Shown here one piece after another: positions 11,022 through 22,212 of a DNA stretch of 64,000 bases (its first letter is position 1; each line of letters begins with the position of its first letter). The notes below the pieces were generated by a model. It was not told where the DNA came from and did no database searches. It was given only the letters and a program-made list of their open reading frames with translations. The position numbers were made by a program, and so were the translations under genes. This DNA is from Sipunculus nudus (taxonomy: Eukaryota > Annelida > Sipuncula > Golfingiida > Sipunculidae): assembly GCA_026874595.1 (NCBI GenBank), contig CM049317.1, positions 58,704,118-58,768,117 on the forward strand, read 5' to 3'.

Positions 11022-13737
11022 TTTTTTTTTACACATTTTATTCACATCAAATTACATATTAGACCAACATACATATACGTGAAACATCAACATGATGATA
11101 ACAGAGATACATACATGAACATAAAATGCAGTCATATTCAAAATTACAAACAAATACATAGTCTAAATGTTTGTTCAAATATTCAAAATAATTCTACCAA
11201 ATTTTTCCACTTTTTATTATGCACGGAGATTGTTATTTCCTACCGGCTACATAATATTCAATTCTTTCTTTTAGTACATTAAAAAATCCTGCAAAATTAA
11301 GAACTGTTCATTCCTCTCTATTAATAAAAACATAATATTTATATAATTAGATTACTTGATTCATAAGCAAATTTTCTGTCTTTATTGGTGTGATTCCCAA
11401 TAAAATATTTTCTTTAGAAACATTCGGTAATTCCACATGACAGCGGAGTTTATCCTTGATTAATATATAAAAATGTTTTGTCTCGAAACATGAAACAAAT
11501 AAATGGTCCAGTGTTCCGATTTCTTCAAAACAGTAGATACACCTAAGAGATTCCCCAATTGACCAACGATACAAAAGTTGCTTTGTTGGTAGAATATTGT
11601 GTAAGATTTTGTACTGGAAAATCCTTAGTTTTGTACTTAATGTTGTTCTGTACATTAGTGTATATATGTTTTTCCAGTTTAATAAAGCATCTGGAAGTAC
11701 CGATTCAAACATTCTTCGACTGGTCGGTTCCTCAGCTTTCATATTTAATAGATTAGCGTAAATCCTACTTGCATTTGTACTGTGAATACTATTTTGTAAT
11801 GCTTCGAAGGTCTTTTCGCCATATTCCCTCGACCACGGAGCTCTTAGTATTGAGCGCCATTCATAAGGAATGGTACTCCATACAGCATGCCAAGACATAA
11901 AACAACTGAATGGCAAGCTCGTGTCATCCCATTTTTTCAATGAACCTGTACTATCAAAAAGATCCATGATAGTATTGAAACCCTGACTGGCCATAATCTT
12001 AATGTATAACGAGGAATTATCTATTTGTATATATTTATTGTTCCAAAGAGGTTGATGCAATATCCTGTCTATATTTTCGGGTTTATTGGTTGAATAATCT
12101 GCCCAGTTCAATAAGCACCCTTTGTAGAAGGGAGACAATTTTAAAGGTATACGACCTTTATCAAAATTATATCCCACTTGTTCAAAACCACCAATATCCT
12201 TCATAATTATTTTTAGCAATTACTTTCCATGGAGCATGGGTATCTTCTTTTAATTTATATATCCATGTAATACGCTGGGCCTGAATTTTAAGTCGTACAT
12301 CAGGGTATTTAATTCCACCATGTTCCTTTACATTTATAAGAACTCTGCGTTTGATTTTAGGTTTTCTTCCGTTCCAAATGAAATTATTTAATTCATTCTG
12401 AATTATTTTTACAAACTCTTCAGTGGGCGATAATATATTACATACATACATAATTTTTGGTAGTGCTGAGGATTTAATAATCGTATTTCTTCCAAACAAA
12501 GATAAATTTCTAAATTTCCATAGTCTTAGACAGTTCTTTAACTTCCGTGCTACTCTGTCAAAATTTAATTCGTATGACAATCTCTCACTGTAAGTAAAGT
12601 GAATTCCTAATATCTTCAGTGCTTCAGTGGTTAAGTTACCATTTTTATAAAGGCCAGTCTCATTAAACCTTTTCCTTTCTGATCCTATATATGCTACTTC
12701 CGATTTTTGCTGACTGAGAGAGAGCGAAGAAAACTTATAAAATTCGTTGAATATAGTAATAAATCTGTCCATAGATTTTTGATCTTGTAGGAAAAAAGTT
12801 GCATCGTCTGCAAATAATGCACATTTTATTTCATTACCATAAATATTTATACCTCTAATGTTATGATCATCTCTGACTAATACTGCCAATATCTCAATAA
12901 CTAAGATGAATGTATGTGGCGCCAGTGGGTCTCCTCGGCGGCTGCCTCTACACACTGGGAAAGAGACCCGTTATTCATAACACAACTTTCCTGGTCAGTA
13001 TTAAGTAATTTAACCCATTTAACAAATGATTCAGGGAAACCATATCTTCGGAGTACTGCAAATATTAAATTATGATCCAAAGAATCGAATGCAGCCTCGT
13101 AGTCTGCTGCGAATATAATCCCCGGTAGGTCATAACATTTAGTATAATATTAAATATCGGAAATCAGTCTAATAGGTTCGCTAATATACCTTCCCTTTAC
13201 GAAGGCATATTGATCTCTGCCTATAATCCGTGATAATAGGGGTTGGAGTCTAGCTGATAAAATTTTACTAAGAATCTTATTATCCACATTAATTAGACTA
13301 ATAGGCCTCCAATTGTTCACATACCTGTTATCTTTCCCGTCTTTTTCAATCAGAGTAATGACGGCCTGTCTCTGACTAACTGATAGGGTTCCTAATTCAT
13401 AACATTTATTAAAGCAATCCGCAAGGTCTTCACTAAGGCGTCAAAAAAGGAGCAATAAAACTCCTTCGACAATCCATAATTCCCGGGCGTTTTATTGTTG
13501 GACATTTGTTTTAAAACTTTTTTTTTCCTCTTTTGTTATAGAATCACCTAGTGAAGCCAGGTTTTCGGTATTTATGCGCTTTAGCTCTATTTTATTTAGA
13601 AAATTTTCACAATCATTTTCTGTCGTTTTTAACTTATGTGTAAACTTTTTGGAATAAAATTTTTTTTATTTCGGATAAAATACCTCCTGTGTCAGTTATT
13701 TGTGCGCCAGATACATTTATCAATTTTCTAACAGAGC
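11022..13737 (-). mobile_element. 5'-truncated Tx1/L1-like LINE with target-site duplications
   Basis: A complete insertion unit on the minus strand. The poly-A tail is the plus-strand T-run 11022-11030, preceded by AATAAA (plus TTTATT 11037-11042). Eleven-base direct repeats with one mismatch flank it on both sides. It encodes the reverse transcriptase and C-terminal half only; the endonuclease region was never copied, as expected for 5' truncation during target-primed reverse transcription. It is better preserved than the LINE at 4258-6950 but carries at least two frameshifts and one stop. The family looks related to the first LINE; the DYEAAFDS, RGDPLAP and FADDA motifs fit the Tx1/L1 group. 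Confidence 0.88.
11347..13600 (-). pseudogene. Broken reverse transcriptase ORF of the second LINE
   Basis: Read from high to low coordinates. MSNNKTPGNYGLSKEFY near 13510-13460 follows a frameshift at an A-run. Then NWRPISLINVDNKILSKILS (about 13320-13260), QYAFVKGRYISE, and an in-frame TAA at 13150-13152. Next comes AADYEAAFDSLDHNLIF (about 13110-13060), then a frameshift at about 12950. The 257-codon frame 12955-12182 carries RRGDPLAPHTFIL, LFADDATFFLQD and ALKILGIHFTYS. The last frame, 12219-11347 (290 codons), has FQYKILHNILPTKQLLYRW and a Cys-His pattern (CIYC, then DHLFVSC). The catalytic Asp residues of both RT boxes are present. The final two frames overlap by about 38 bp, so one more indel lies there. 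Confidence 0.85.
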
Positions 13738-13748
13738 TCTGGGCATTG
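13738..13748 (+). repeat. Target-site duplication, right copy
   Basis: TCTGGGCATTG. It marks the 5'-truncation point of the LINE. Confidence 0.75.
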
Positions 13749-13868
13749 TGATTGGACACTCGCAGAGGCTACCTGGCCCTGCGTATACTTGGGTAATAGG
13801 CATGCAATACCGCATGCACTGACAACATACCACTTTAACAGGTTATATTAATTTTCCCTAATCTTCAA

Positions 13869-13960
13869 CTGGCTTCTATAAGCTTCTGTGGTTAGAGCAC
13901 GGAAGGCAAAGCCGGGAGGTCGCGAGTTAAAATCTGCATCAAATAAAGAGCTCATAATCC
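13869..13960 (+). mobile_element. tRNA-derived SINE, head fragment
   Basis: GGCTTCT-CTTCTGTGGTTAGAGCAC followed by AAAGCCGGGAGGTCGCGAGTTAAAATCT matches the RNA-polymerase-III box A and box B region of the SINE at 41191. The body that follows is unlike the other copies, so only the head is recognisable. Confidence 0.6.
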
Positions 13961-15834
13961 CCATATGGCATTCATTGCCTGATATGGGTCAATGGGTCAG
14001 ATATTTTTTTCTCTCTCCAAATGAGCTAATTTAAATTTAAATTAAAATTTTTGTGTGTGATTAAACTGAATACTAATAATGATAGAAATATATATTATTT
14101 ATTTAGCCCCAATTCTCCTATAAGTCGGGCTCACAGTGCAATTCACACACACACACACTCATACCAGCTTAGAAAGCATTATTTCACAGAAACCTACTCC
14201 GAGTGCCACTCCGTATTCTCAGGTTTTAATCTGGTGGTAAGGTAATCCCGACGTTTTCGTATTAGGGAATTATGAAAGGAAAAATTTCACAGGGTTGTTA
14301 AAACCCTTACGTTACTCAAATTATTATTTAAAAAAAAATGAACAGAATGTTGTTAATGAAATGGTTTCATTTTATCAAACTCTTGAGCCTTCCTGGATCC
14401 ATTGTCCACTCTCCCTGGCTATTAACTAACCTATTAAACCACTTTGTTTTGAGTGAAGGTTTAGTAAATGTGACAATAAAAATAATGTTTGAAATATTTT
14501 TTCTTGTGCATCATAAGATCACTATGAATTTTTTTTTAAAGATTTAGGTGAAACAAGTTAAACTATTCCTTTGTTTTGGTATATTTTAATAATTTAACGG
14601 TGTAATTAATTCCTCACTTTTTTTTGTCATTACCTATGTGAAAAACCAAGATCATGATGGATGCACTTTTGCTAAAATTGCACTGGTAGGTATTAAATTT
14701 AATGAAATTTAGTTTAAATTCACTATTATTGTAAATTGTTCAAAAAGAATTTCTTTTATCTCCCCTAAGCCAGGTGCTGATCATATTTATCAACATTGCA
14801 GCATTCAGAGACGTCAGTCAGCAGGAAGATCTAATATTGGATTGATGTCCTATTATTCCACCGCCGTAAGGAGGCACGATTCCTAAAATGGTCCGCGTCC
14901 TTCCGTCCGTCCGCAACGCCCCATTCTTTTACCATATTTCTCCTAGACACTTGATGCCTTTTTTTCGTCAAATTTACCGATTTACTCAGCACATGACTGA
15001 CATGTGATTACATGTGTAGGTGGCGCTCGAAAATGGTCTTTTTCACTTTCCATAAGATAAGTTAGTATATAAGAACACTTTTGAAATCATGTGCAAGGAA
15101 TCCTTGGAGCTTGGGGAATTCACTGAATAATATATTGAACAGAATTAATTTTAAACTGATGTTTACGAGTGGTTTTTTTTTTATTTGAAAAAGGGGATGC
15201 CACACTTTCCTGGATCCTAGTTAAACAATATGGCGGGGGACTATTTGTGCATCTAGGCCCTTGTTTAAAATAGCACGAGCGCACTGACCGAAGCTGGTGA
15301 TGCTACTTAAGCCTGGTACATAATACCCCAATTTTGACGTACAAAAAAAGTGTGGGTTTCGTCGCACCTATATGAGACACGATTTTTGCCCTATTGTGCA
15401 AACTAAAAAACGCCGGCGGGCATTTCTTTGCCATGTAAAAAAATTGTCTACGAACTCTTGAGACACATTCGGCACCTTCATGGTATAAAACGGGAATGAT
15501 ATCGGATATATCTTTCTGTCGCTTCTCTGCTAAGATCATTACGCAACATAGTTTGACTGACAATTTTTTTTTTAATCGGCCGAATATGCCCTCGGCTTAA
15601 CACATGGCGTTATTTAAGGTCACAAAGGCGATATTTGAAAATGAATATTTTGTATGGCATTGTTCTATTTGCGTGAGACATTTGCTGGTCTATTTCCTTC
15701 GAGTGCACACCATTTACTTTAGAAAATCATGAAGCCCAGATAAGAGACTGAGTATATTGATAACATCCTTGACAGTTAAGGAAGTCCCTCCGTTGCCCCG
15801 AGTGATCTGTTTTAGTTTCATATCTAATTGTCAT
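13961..15834. other. Upstream region of the receptor gene, no gene recognised
   Basis: AT-rich with a CCGTCCGTCCG block at about 14905-14915 and a nearby CCACCGCC-GGAGGC hairpin (14861-14876), probably repeat-derived. An 86-codon minus-strand frame (15303-15563) shows no recognised domain. It may contain the 5' UTR exon and promoter of the receptor, but I cannot place them. Confidence 0.3.
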
Positions 15835-15849
15835 TTTGATCTGTTTCAG
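15831..15849 (+). other. Probable 3' splice acceptor before the receptor start codon
   Basis: A pyrimidine-rich stretch ending in CTGTTTCAG, directly followed by AACATGATG. This suggests that a 5' UTR intron ends here and that the coding exon starts at 15850. The reading frame is open upstream to 15757 but has no ATG there, which supports the start at 15853. Confidence 0.5.
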
Positions 15850-15852
15850 AAC

Positions 15853-17064
15853 ATGATGAATTCCACCAATGGATCCAAAATCACTCATGTAAGAACCTCG
15901 AAACCGGAGGCCGAGGGCGATGTGCTGATCATATTCTGCGTGATCATAGGAATCTGTTTGATAGTCGGCGTCCTGGGCAATTTATCCGTCATCATTATTT
16001 ATGGAAAGAAGAAAGACAAATTGGCGGCACATATTTTTGCCCTTACGTTAGGGGTGACAGACTTTCTGACGTCTCTTATATTGCTACCATTAGCGTCGGT
16101 AAAAGTTGCAGGCTTGCTGGGACAGGGCCTCTTACGGTTCTTTTCTATAGCAAACACGGCTGTTGTTATGCTGTCTATTTATCTCCTTGTGTGCATCAGC
16201 GTCGATCGATACTTTGCCGTGATGAAGCCACTGCAGTTTTCGATGAACTCTCGCAAAAGAGGCATGGTTGCTGTAATTCTTGCCTTGGTAATAACTGTTC
16301 TTTCAACAGGTCTGTTTGGAGCCGGTCAGTGGGAGATTTTCTTCCCCTTTTTCCTATTTATATTAAGTATAAGTTTTCTCATTATGGCCACTGCCTACGC
16401 TACCGTTTATATCAAACTCTACATCCGTCGTAACCTAGGCGTAGGACAAATCGCCCCGAAAGCCTCGGAGCAGCAGACAGCCTCAAAACCAACCGGCTCT
16501 GCTAACGTTCACATAATTAATAGCAAACATTTGCCGACCGGAAACATGGACCCAAACGCACAGCCTGCGTCATCATTTGAAACATACCGCCCCCAACGAG
16601 AACCAGCTGAAGGACTTGAAATGAACTCCGCAGTGAAGGCTTTGCCTGAAAGTAGAAACCCGGAAATGAACTCCGCAGTGAAGGCAACGCCTGAGAGTAG
16701 ACCTCCGGAAATGGACTCCGCAGTGAAGGCAACGCCTGATATCAAACCTCCGGAAATGGACTCCGCAGTGAAGGCAACGCCTGTGGGTAAAGCTCCCAAT
16801 GCACCAGCTCTCGGCCCACGGAGCCGACATCAGCGGCAGCTGAAGGCAACGGTGAAAATGTTTTTAATCATCACGCTGATCTTCATTGCTTCGTATTTGC
16901 CGTCGATTTTGGTTTTATTTCGAGTGGCTACAATCCGGTTATTTGTGTATTCTTACTTTCTCAACCATATCTGCAATCCAATCATATATTTTTGTATGAA
17001 TGAACCTTTCCGGGCTGACGTCAAGAAACTTCTCGGGAGAATACGGATATGTTTAAGAATGTAA
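15853..17064 (+). CDS. Divergent class A-like G-protein-coupled receptor, orphan
   Basis: A 403-residue seven-helix receptor in one exon. Two adjacent ATGs (15853, 15856) follow a likely splice acceptor. N-glycosylation sites are at N3 and N6. The helices run about 23-50 (GNLSVI, N43), 57-80 (LGVTD, D70), 93-117, 136-156, 161-190, 332-356 and 363-382. DRY is at 118-120 and NPIIY at 375-379, with Pro350 in helix 6. Intracellular loop 3 is about 140 residues long and holds four 15-residue repeats (256-315). The C-tail is short with Cys400. Several usual class A features are missing: the helix 3/loop 2 disulfide cysteines, the helix 4 Trp, the helix 5 Pro and the helix 6 toggle Trp (Tyr348 instead). 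Extracellular loops 2 and 3 are only a few residues long. Melanocortin-type receptors also lack the disulfide and have a tiny loop 2, but no orthology is claimed. Ligand unknown; plasma-membrane signalling is inferred from the fold. Confidence 0.9.
   Translation: MMNSTNGSKITHVRTSKPEAEGDVLIIFCVIIGICLIVGVLGNLSVIIIYGKKKDKLAAHIFALTLGVTDFLTSLILLPLASVKVAGLLGQGLLRFFSIANTAVVMLSIYLLVCISVDRYFAVMKPLQFSMNSRKRGMVAVILALVITVLSTGLFGAGQWEIFFPFFLFILSISFLIMATAYATVYIKLYIRRNLGVGQIAPKASEQQTASKPTGSANVHIINSKHLPTGNMDPNAQPASSFETYRPQREPAEGLEMNSAVKALPESRNPEMNSAVKATPESRPPEMDSAVKATPDIKPPEMDSAVKATPVGKAPNAPALGPRSRHQRQLKATVKMFLIITLIFIASYLPSILVLFRVATIRLFVYSYFLNHICNPIIYFCMNEPFRADVKKLLGRIRICLRM
16618..16797 (+). repeat. Four tandem 45-bp repeats inside the receptor
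   Basis: The copies begin at 16618, 16663, 16708 and 16753. Each encodes a 15-residue unit close to EM(N/D)SAVKATPESRPP. Copy 1 reads LPESRNP and copy 4 ends VGKAP. The period is a multiple of three, so copy number can change without breaking the frame. Confidence 0.95.
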
Positions 17065-17204
17065 AAAATAATAGAATTAATTGAGGGGAGACACACACGC
17101 AAAATGTGTGAACGGATTGTGGCACCAAAATATGGTGCGACTGACACATAATGTTCTATAATTCATGATTTGGTGCATATATGAACAATGCAAACTATAC
17201 TCAT

Positions 17205-17210
17205 ATTAAA
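17205..17210 (+). terminator. Possible poly(A) signal (ATTAAA) for the receptor
   Basis: A variant polyadenylation hexamer 141 bases after the stop codon. No canonical AATAAA is seen between the stop codon and the SINE at 17296. A weak call from sequence alone. Confidence 0.25.
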
Positions 17211-17295
17211 TAACACGTTTTTATTCTTAACACACGGAGTGATTTTTATAAAAGAGTTGAAGAAATATTCCAAAACGCAACATTCATGAGGATTT

Positions 17296-17612
17296 ACCGG
17301 CTTCTGTGTCTCAGGGGTACAGCACAAGACTCAAAGACGGGAAATCATGGGATCGAATCTCAGGCGAGGCGGTGAGATTTCTTTTACTCACTAACGATTG
17401 TTCCTTTCGTGATTCCACGGAGGTGCATGTGACTCAGCAATGGGGACGATTACACACCAAGGGCCCGCAGGTGCAGAAGTCACCGGGCCTGTTTGCCACA
17501 GGATTTAAAATGAGAGGGAATGTCACGAAATGGGAAACCGAAATGAAGTCTACACATGTACAAATACTTAGTTAAGCTAGCTTAACCCAAATTGAGGCGG
17601 TAACCCCCAACA
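17296..17612 (+). mobile_element. tRNA-derived SINE, copy 1
   Basis: Head ACCGGCTTCTGTGTCTCAGG with box A-like GGGGTACAGCACAAGACTC and box B-like GGGATCGAATCTC. The central ACAGG-GAAATGAAGTCTACACATGT and the tail AGTTAAGCTAGCTTAA then TTGAGGCGGTAACC match the copies at 41191 and 50010. It abuts a (TA)n tract at its 3' end. Confidence 0.75.

Positions 17613-17613
<1 letters not shown>

Positions 17614-17672
<59 letters not shown>
17614..17672 (+). repeat. (TA)n microsatellite
   Basis: Nearly pure TA, interrupted once by AAATA, at the 3' end of a SINE. Confidence 0.95.
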
Positions 17673-17675
<3 letters not shown>

Positions 17676-17679
17676 ATCA

Positions 17680-19250
17680 GTGAGGACGTAGCGTTCATTA
17701 ACTTAAGCTGCGGATAATATGCGGAAACGCTTTTTTCGCATAGGTATGAGGGTTACACAATAAGGCACGCGGTTAACTTATATTCTCAATGGAGAATTCG
17801 ATTCACATAGTGCATGCAATTAAGTGACCAAGGGACATGATTACAATGTATGTGACCTTCGGATGCAGCGTGGTGTAGCGTGAATATCCCACTCGGATTT
17901 AAATCATATTCCGCATACCGCTTATCGCTGCAGCAACCCGCATACAGCATTCCGCGTGCTTCTCTATCGCGAATTTGAAACACTGACGGTCAAAAAGGAA
18001 CCAACAAAATGCTGTTTTTAAGCCTCCTGGATTTCAGGCTTTGTATGCAGGGGATGGAAAAAATTAAGAAGTCATAATCTGTCGTTAGGACATTGCAGCG
18101 AATCTCTGAGGTTCAATCGAGTATTCCCCATTTTATCTCTGAGAGTCCGACGAGGTCAAATGCCTTAACCATTAGGTCAAGTCCAGCCCTCGCCTTACTA
18201 ATGTTACTTATTCCATCGAGTCAAACTTATGTACATGAAATCCAACATATTTTAATGGCATATATATGCTTTCTTCTATATTCAAGTAGACCTGGTTTAT
18301 TTTGAAGCCCGAGCCAGTGAAATGATATCTTTACCAATAATTCTCATACAACACCTAATCAGTTGTGCTCAAACGAGTACTAATTGGTTCACCAATAAGC
18401 CCCATTTGCTTAAAGAGGGGTATGCGGAAAAGATTTTTTTCGCTCCATTTTATTTATCATGAACCATTATAATTGGGCCGCGCAACGCGGAACAAAACTC
18501 ATGGCAAAATGGAATCCTCCGTAGAGAATTGGATCCGCACATCGCATCCGTTTACCGACAAAAAATTTTTGGTTAACATATATTTGACCTATGGATGCAA
18601 CGTGGTCCACAGCCGGTTTCACATATACAGCCGGTTGCAAAACGCATTGTTGTACCACCCTTCTTATAAATGTCGTAAGCGAACGTATTCCGCATTCTGG
18701 GTCTCGCGGAAGCAATGCCCAATGAAACGTACCTTCAGAAGTACAGCATGGACCTGAAGAAGCAAATAGAAAAAATGTACGTGCCTTTAAAATCTTTGTA
18801 GTTTCCCATGGCTTTAGTTCCAACATATTCCTCTTGATACAGATTAACAGATAAGTCCAGACTCTTTATAGTTATATATGAATTTTATAGAGCAATCAAT
18901 AAGTATACATTTACTGATCACGAATTTCTCACATCATTTACAATACATGACTCTTAATAAGATACGTGAACACCTATGTCCCTATATGTGTGTTCAGGTA
19001 ATTATTAATAGTTGTTTAATATGTTTATTTACAAAGAGTTTTGAGGCAATGAAGATATTTTATATTTTACGGTCTTAATTAACATATTTGGCTCTATCTA
19101 TATGCTGCCCGCTTTACCGGCTGCTGGTTGGTTTGGACACTAGACGGCGCATGATGCAACAGGCGGCCAATCAACTACACTCTTTACACAGCGCTGATCA
19201 ACAACATGTAACATATTTTCGAATCTCCCAACCTTTTCCATCTCTGCTTA
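17680..19250. other. Non-coding stretch
   Basis: No gene recognised. The minus-strand frame 18467-18826 and its mirror have no known domain. Confidence 0.3.
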
Positions 19251-19259
19251 GGCCAAATC

Positions 19260-19445
19260 GTTTCCAGTCAGGGTTCCTGTGGAAGGCCGGTCTTCTTTAA
19301 AAGGTCAGGCTTCACGGTTCATTTTGTCACATAAAGTCTGCATTTTTCATTTTGTCATGAAACAACTGCCAACATGGTTCAATGGACGATATCAAAGTTT
19401 ACAATACATTTATACCTACGCTATTGGTGTATTTAGAAGCCCTGA
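19260..19445 (+). repeat. Dispersed repeat F, third diverged copy
   Basis: CATTTATACCTACGC-ATT and GTGTATTTAGAAGCC match the arms at 59650-59990 and 62750-63115. CTGTGGAAGGCCGGTC at the start resembles their GTGGGACGGC-AGGA block. Confidence 0.4.
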
Positions 19446-19474
19446 GCAAAGAGTGCAGGCCTTCGGAGTCCAAA

Positions 19475-19864
19475 TTACGCTCTCACGCAGCGATTAATAT
19501 ACATTGCAGTCTCCCAGAGCTCTTTTTATTTTTACCACTGCTTTGTGTAGCAAGGTTCTCTTGGTTACACCACCAGGGAGCGCACAGAGCAAAGATTCCT
19601 AACCAAACGTATGAGAGCGTGTTATCGCATTGTGCATCCGGCTCCAAATTTTAAACATGCGACGCTCGCTCTCATTGGTCCGATTGCACCGGTTCTGGCA
19701 CAGGGCCAAGCATCAGACCAACGAGATCTCTTAGGTCTGATTACTATTCATTTCACTGCGGCAGCACTGAATCCCAAATAATCTTGCTTACAAGCAGCGG
19801 TTAAAACAATAGGAGATCTGAGAAGAAGGGTGTGCCATTGTATAACCGCTGCGTGAGGAACGCA
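19475..19864. mobile_element. 390-bp hAT-like MITE with 8-bp target-site duplication
   Basis: AGTCCAAA occurs directly outside both ends (19467-19474 and 19865-19872). The left end begins TTACGCTCTCACGCAGCGAT and the right end, inverted, TGCGTTCCTCACGCAGCGGT, so CTCACGCAGCG-TTA is shared. No transposase is encoded. Eight-base duplications are typical of hAT elements. The identity continues three more bases (TTA), so the exact end could shift slightly. Confidence 0.65.
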
Positions 19865-19879
19865 AGTCCAAATTAAAAA

Positions 19880-20570
19880 GCAGTATTATTTTGTTGGCCG
19901 TTGTAAATCTATCGCATTGTTGTGAGTGAGTTATTTATGTAGTTTTTAACATTTTTCATACGTCGAGACAGCAGGGAGAGGCAATGTTCAGATCAGTCTG
20001 TTTGACTGAGAGGTGCATACTGATATAAGTTGACAGTTATGAAATCTCTTTAACATATGACAATGACAAGAAACATATTTTTTTAAATTAAAGAATAAAT
20101 AATGTAATGCTTCATTCAGATCTATTGATTCTATAAGTTTCCGTCTTTTACCATTTTTTTACAACCACTGAAGGTGTCTTAGCGAAATTCTACAGATATA
20201 TTGATCATGTTATGAATATTTAACAACAACCTATGTTGATTTACTTTTTGCGAGCCTAAATTAACTTTCCTTTTTTTCCAAGATAATCCTTTTTCATGTT
20301 ATATTATATTTAATTCATCATTGGAAGAAATATAAAATACTTTTATTTTCAGAATGGCTCTTTTACGGACCTTAAAACTTTCAAAGTGTCTCAGAAATGG
20401 CTGCAACTAATAAGTATGAGCCCAGTAAACAGTTGTAAATTTAGGTGGTGCCACCTATGTATGATTGCTACTGAAATGGTCGTTGTATTTTCATATTCAC
20501 TGTTCATTGAATTTTTACCCACTGTTATTTACAATATGCCACACAGTGAAGGTCTTAACTCTGTGAAACT
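19880..20570. other. Non-coding stretch
   Basis: AT-rich; no gene, RNA or repeat recognised. Confidence 0.35.
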
Positions 20571-20574
20571 CTTA

Positions 20575-20862
20575 TTACCCCCGCCAAAGGGCGGGGGGTT
20601 GTGCTTCTGGAGGTGTCTTTTTGTTTGTCTCTTTGTTTGTCTGTATGTTAGCAATATTAGTAAAAAAAATATTAACGGATTTTAATGACATTTTCAGGAC
20701 AGCTTGGCAATGATACAAAGAACAATTGATTAAATTCTGTGGGTGATCCGGATCCCCATCTGGGTCCAGGAGTTAATTTTAAGGAAAAAGCTGCATTTCG
20801 GACAAAGCTATATAAGGGCAATGAGATGTCTTGGTGGAGATCTGCGCTCTCTGAGCGCAAAT
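20575..20862 (+). repeat. CCCCCGCC...GGCGGGGG-headed interspersed element
   Basis: Starts with a small hairpin (ACCCCCGCC then GGCGGGGGG), then TTTGTTTGTCT repeats, TTAGCAATATTA and ATTAACGGATTTTAATGAC. It has GGATCCCCATCTGGGTCC in the middle and ends GGTGGAGATCTGCGCTCTCT. This order matches a repeat type I remember from many fish and mollusc genomes; that recollection is not a database result. A related head occurs at 47438. Confidence 0.55.
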
Positions 20863-20869
20863 TTCTAAT

Positions 20870-21985
20870 TATATTTATGGTATTAAGGTAGCACAATCGG
20901 CTCTTAGCTCTTAAACTCTAACCCTTCCCAAGAAAACGTAAATAAAATCTTATTTTGACAGAAAATACCATACATCATTTCTATGTTATAGTACGCGTTT
21001 AGGGAAAGGACCATAAAATTTATTTCAGTTTTGGAAATTAAAAAGAAAAAAACTATTTTGCTTAAGATTTGGTTATTCCACGAAAGTGAGCAAGTTTTTT
21101 TCTGGAGCTTATATTAAACAACTTGGAAATATCCCAGACCTTTCTAGTTTGTGATATATCCCGTTATCTCCATTTAAACAATTTAATATCAGGGTCACAA
21201 GTTGTTCTTGTCATTTAAAAATAGCCACTTCTTTCATATATGATTTATACTTGGATAATATAAGGCTTTCCGGAAAGATAGTTATGTACCATATTTCAGC
21301 GGTATATGTAACATATTTAGTTCTGAAAAATATTGTTTTAAACAGTAAGCATTTCAGTCATTCCCTGTTTTTTTAAAAGCTGAAAAAAAAACTCTCAGAG
21401 AGCAATCTAGCTCCACCTTTTGGTGTGGCGTTTATATATGAATTAAAATAACATGTATTTTAGAGGTTTTATCCGATTGTCTTACCTTTATATCCAGTGA
21501 GGGCTATAACAAGGTTCCCTTGATCTCAAATCATGTTTTTCTCATAAATTTAATCCATTTTGATTACTCAAATCTTGTGCAAGTATATCCTTTGTTTCCT
21601 TATGCCGTTATCTCTGAGGATATACGGAATACCCCTGATTGATTTTTTTAAAGATAGATCTGAACTATAAAAGATCTAATTATATATTGTTTTCTTTGAA
21701 AAATATTGTTTTATGAAAAATGTATAGCCTCTGTTAGAAATGTGTATTATTATAATTTTGGTATTGTTCGTTTGTAAAATAAAATTATAAATATATATCT
21801 TGGTCTTGTTCAGTTACCATATTGACTTTGGTTTAACCAACACTAGAATGGAGTGGTGTATTAAGCCGGTGAATTTATCCGGTATACGCAGTGACCCTTT
21901 ACACTCTAGATGATACATTCAGTATCGCCCACGCACTAGCTATACCAAACGGTATTAAAATCCTGTATTAAATAACATGCATCAA
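20870..21985. other. Non-coding stretch
   Basis: AT-rich, no gene recognised. A few gatatAtcc-type palindromes only. Confidence 0.35.
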
Positions 21986-21986
21986 T

Positions 21987-22212
21987 CGTGGGAGGGGGGG
22001 GGGGGGGGAGGTTGCATGAAAAGGCGAAACAAGGGACCCATGGGTCACGTCGCTCAGCTGCATTTTGGAAAGTTTTAGCAAATGCAAAATATATTAATTA
22101 TATCGTGGGGGGGGGGGGGGGGGGGGGAGGTTGCATGAAAAGACAAAACAAGGGACCCATGAGTCACGTCGCTCAGCTGAATTTTGGAAAGTTTTTGCAA
22201 ATGCAAAATATA

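Noticed and set aside
16191-16830. Alternative frames on both strands within the receptor gene
   Set aside because: They overlap the receptor coding exon and include out-of-frame readings of its 45-bp repeat.
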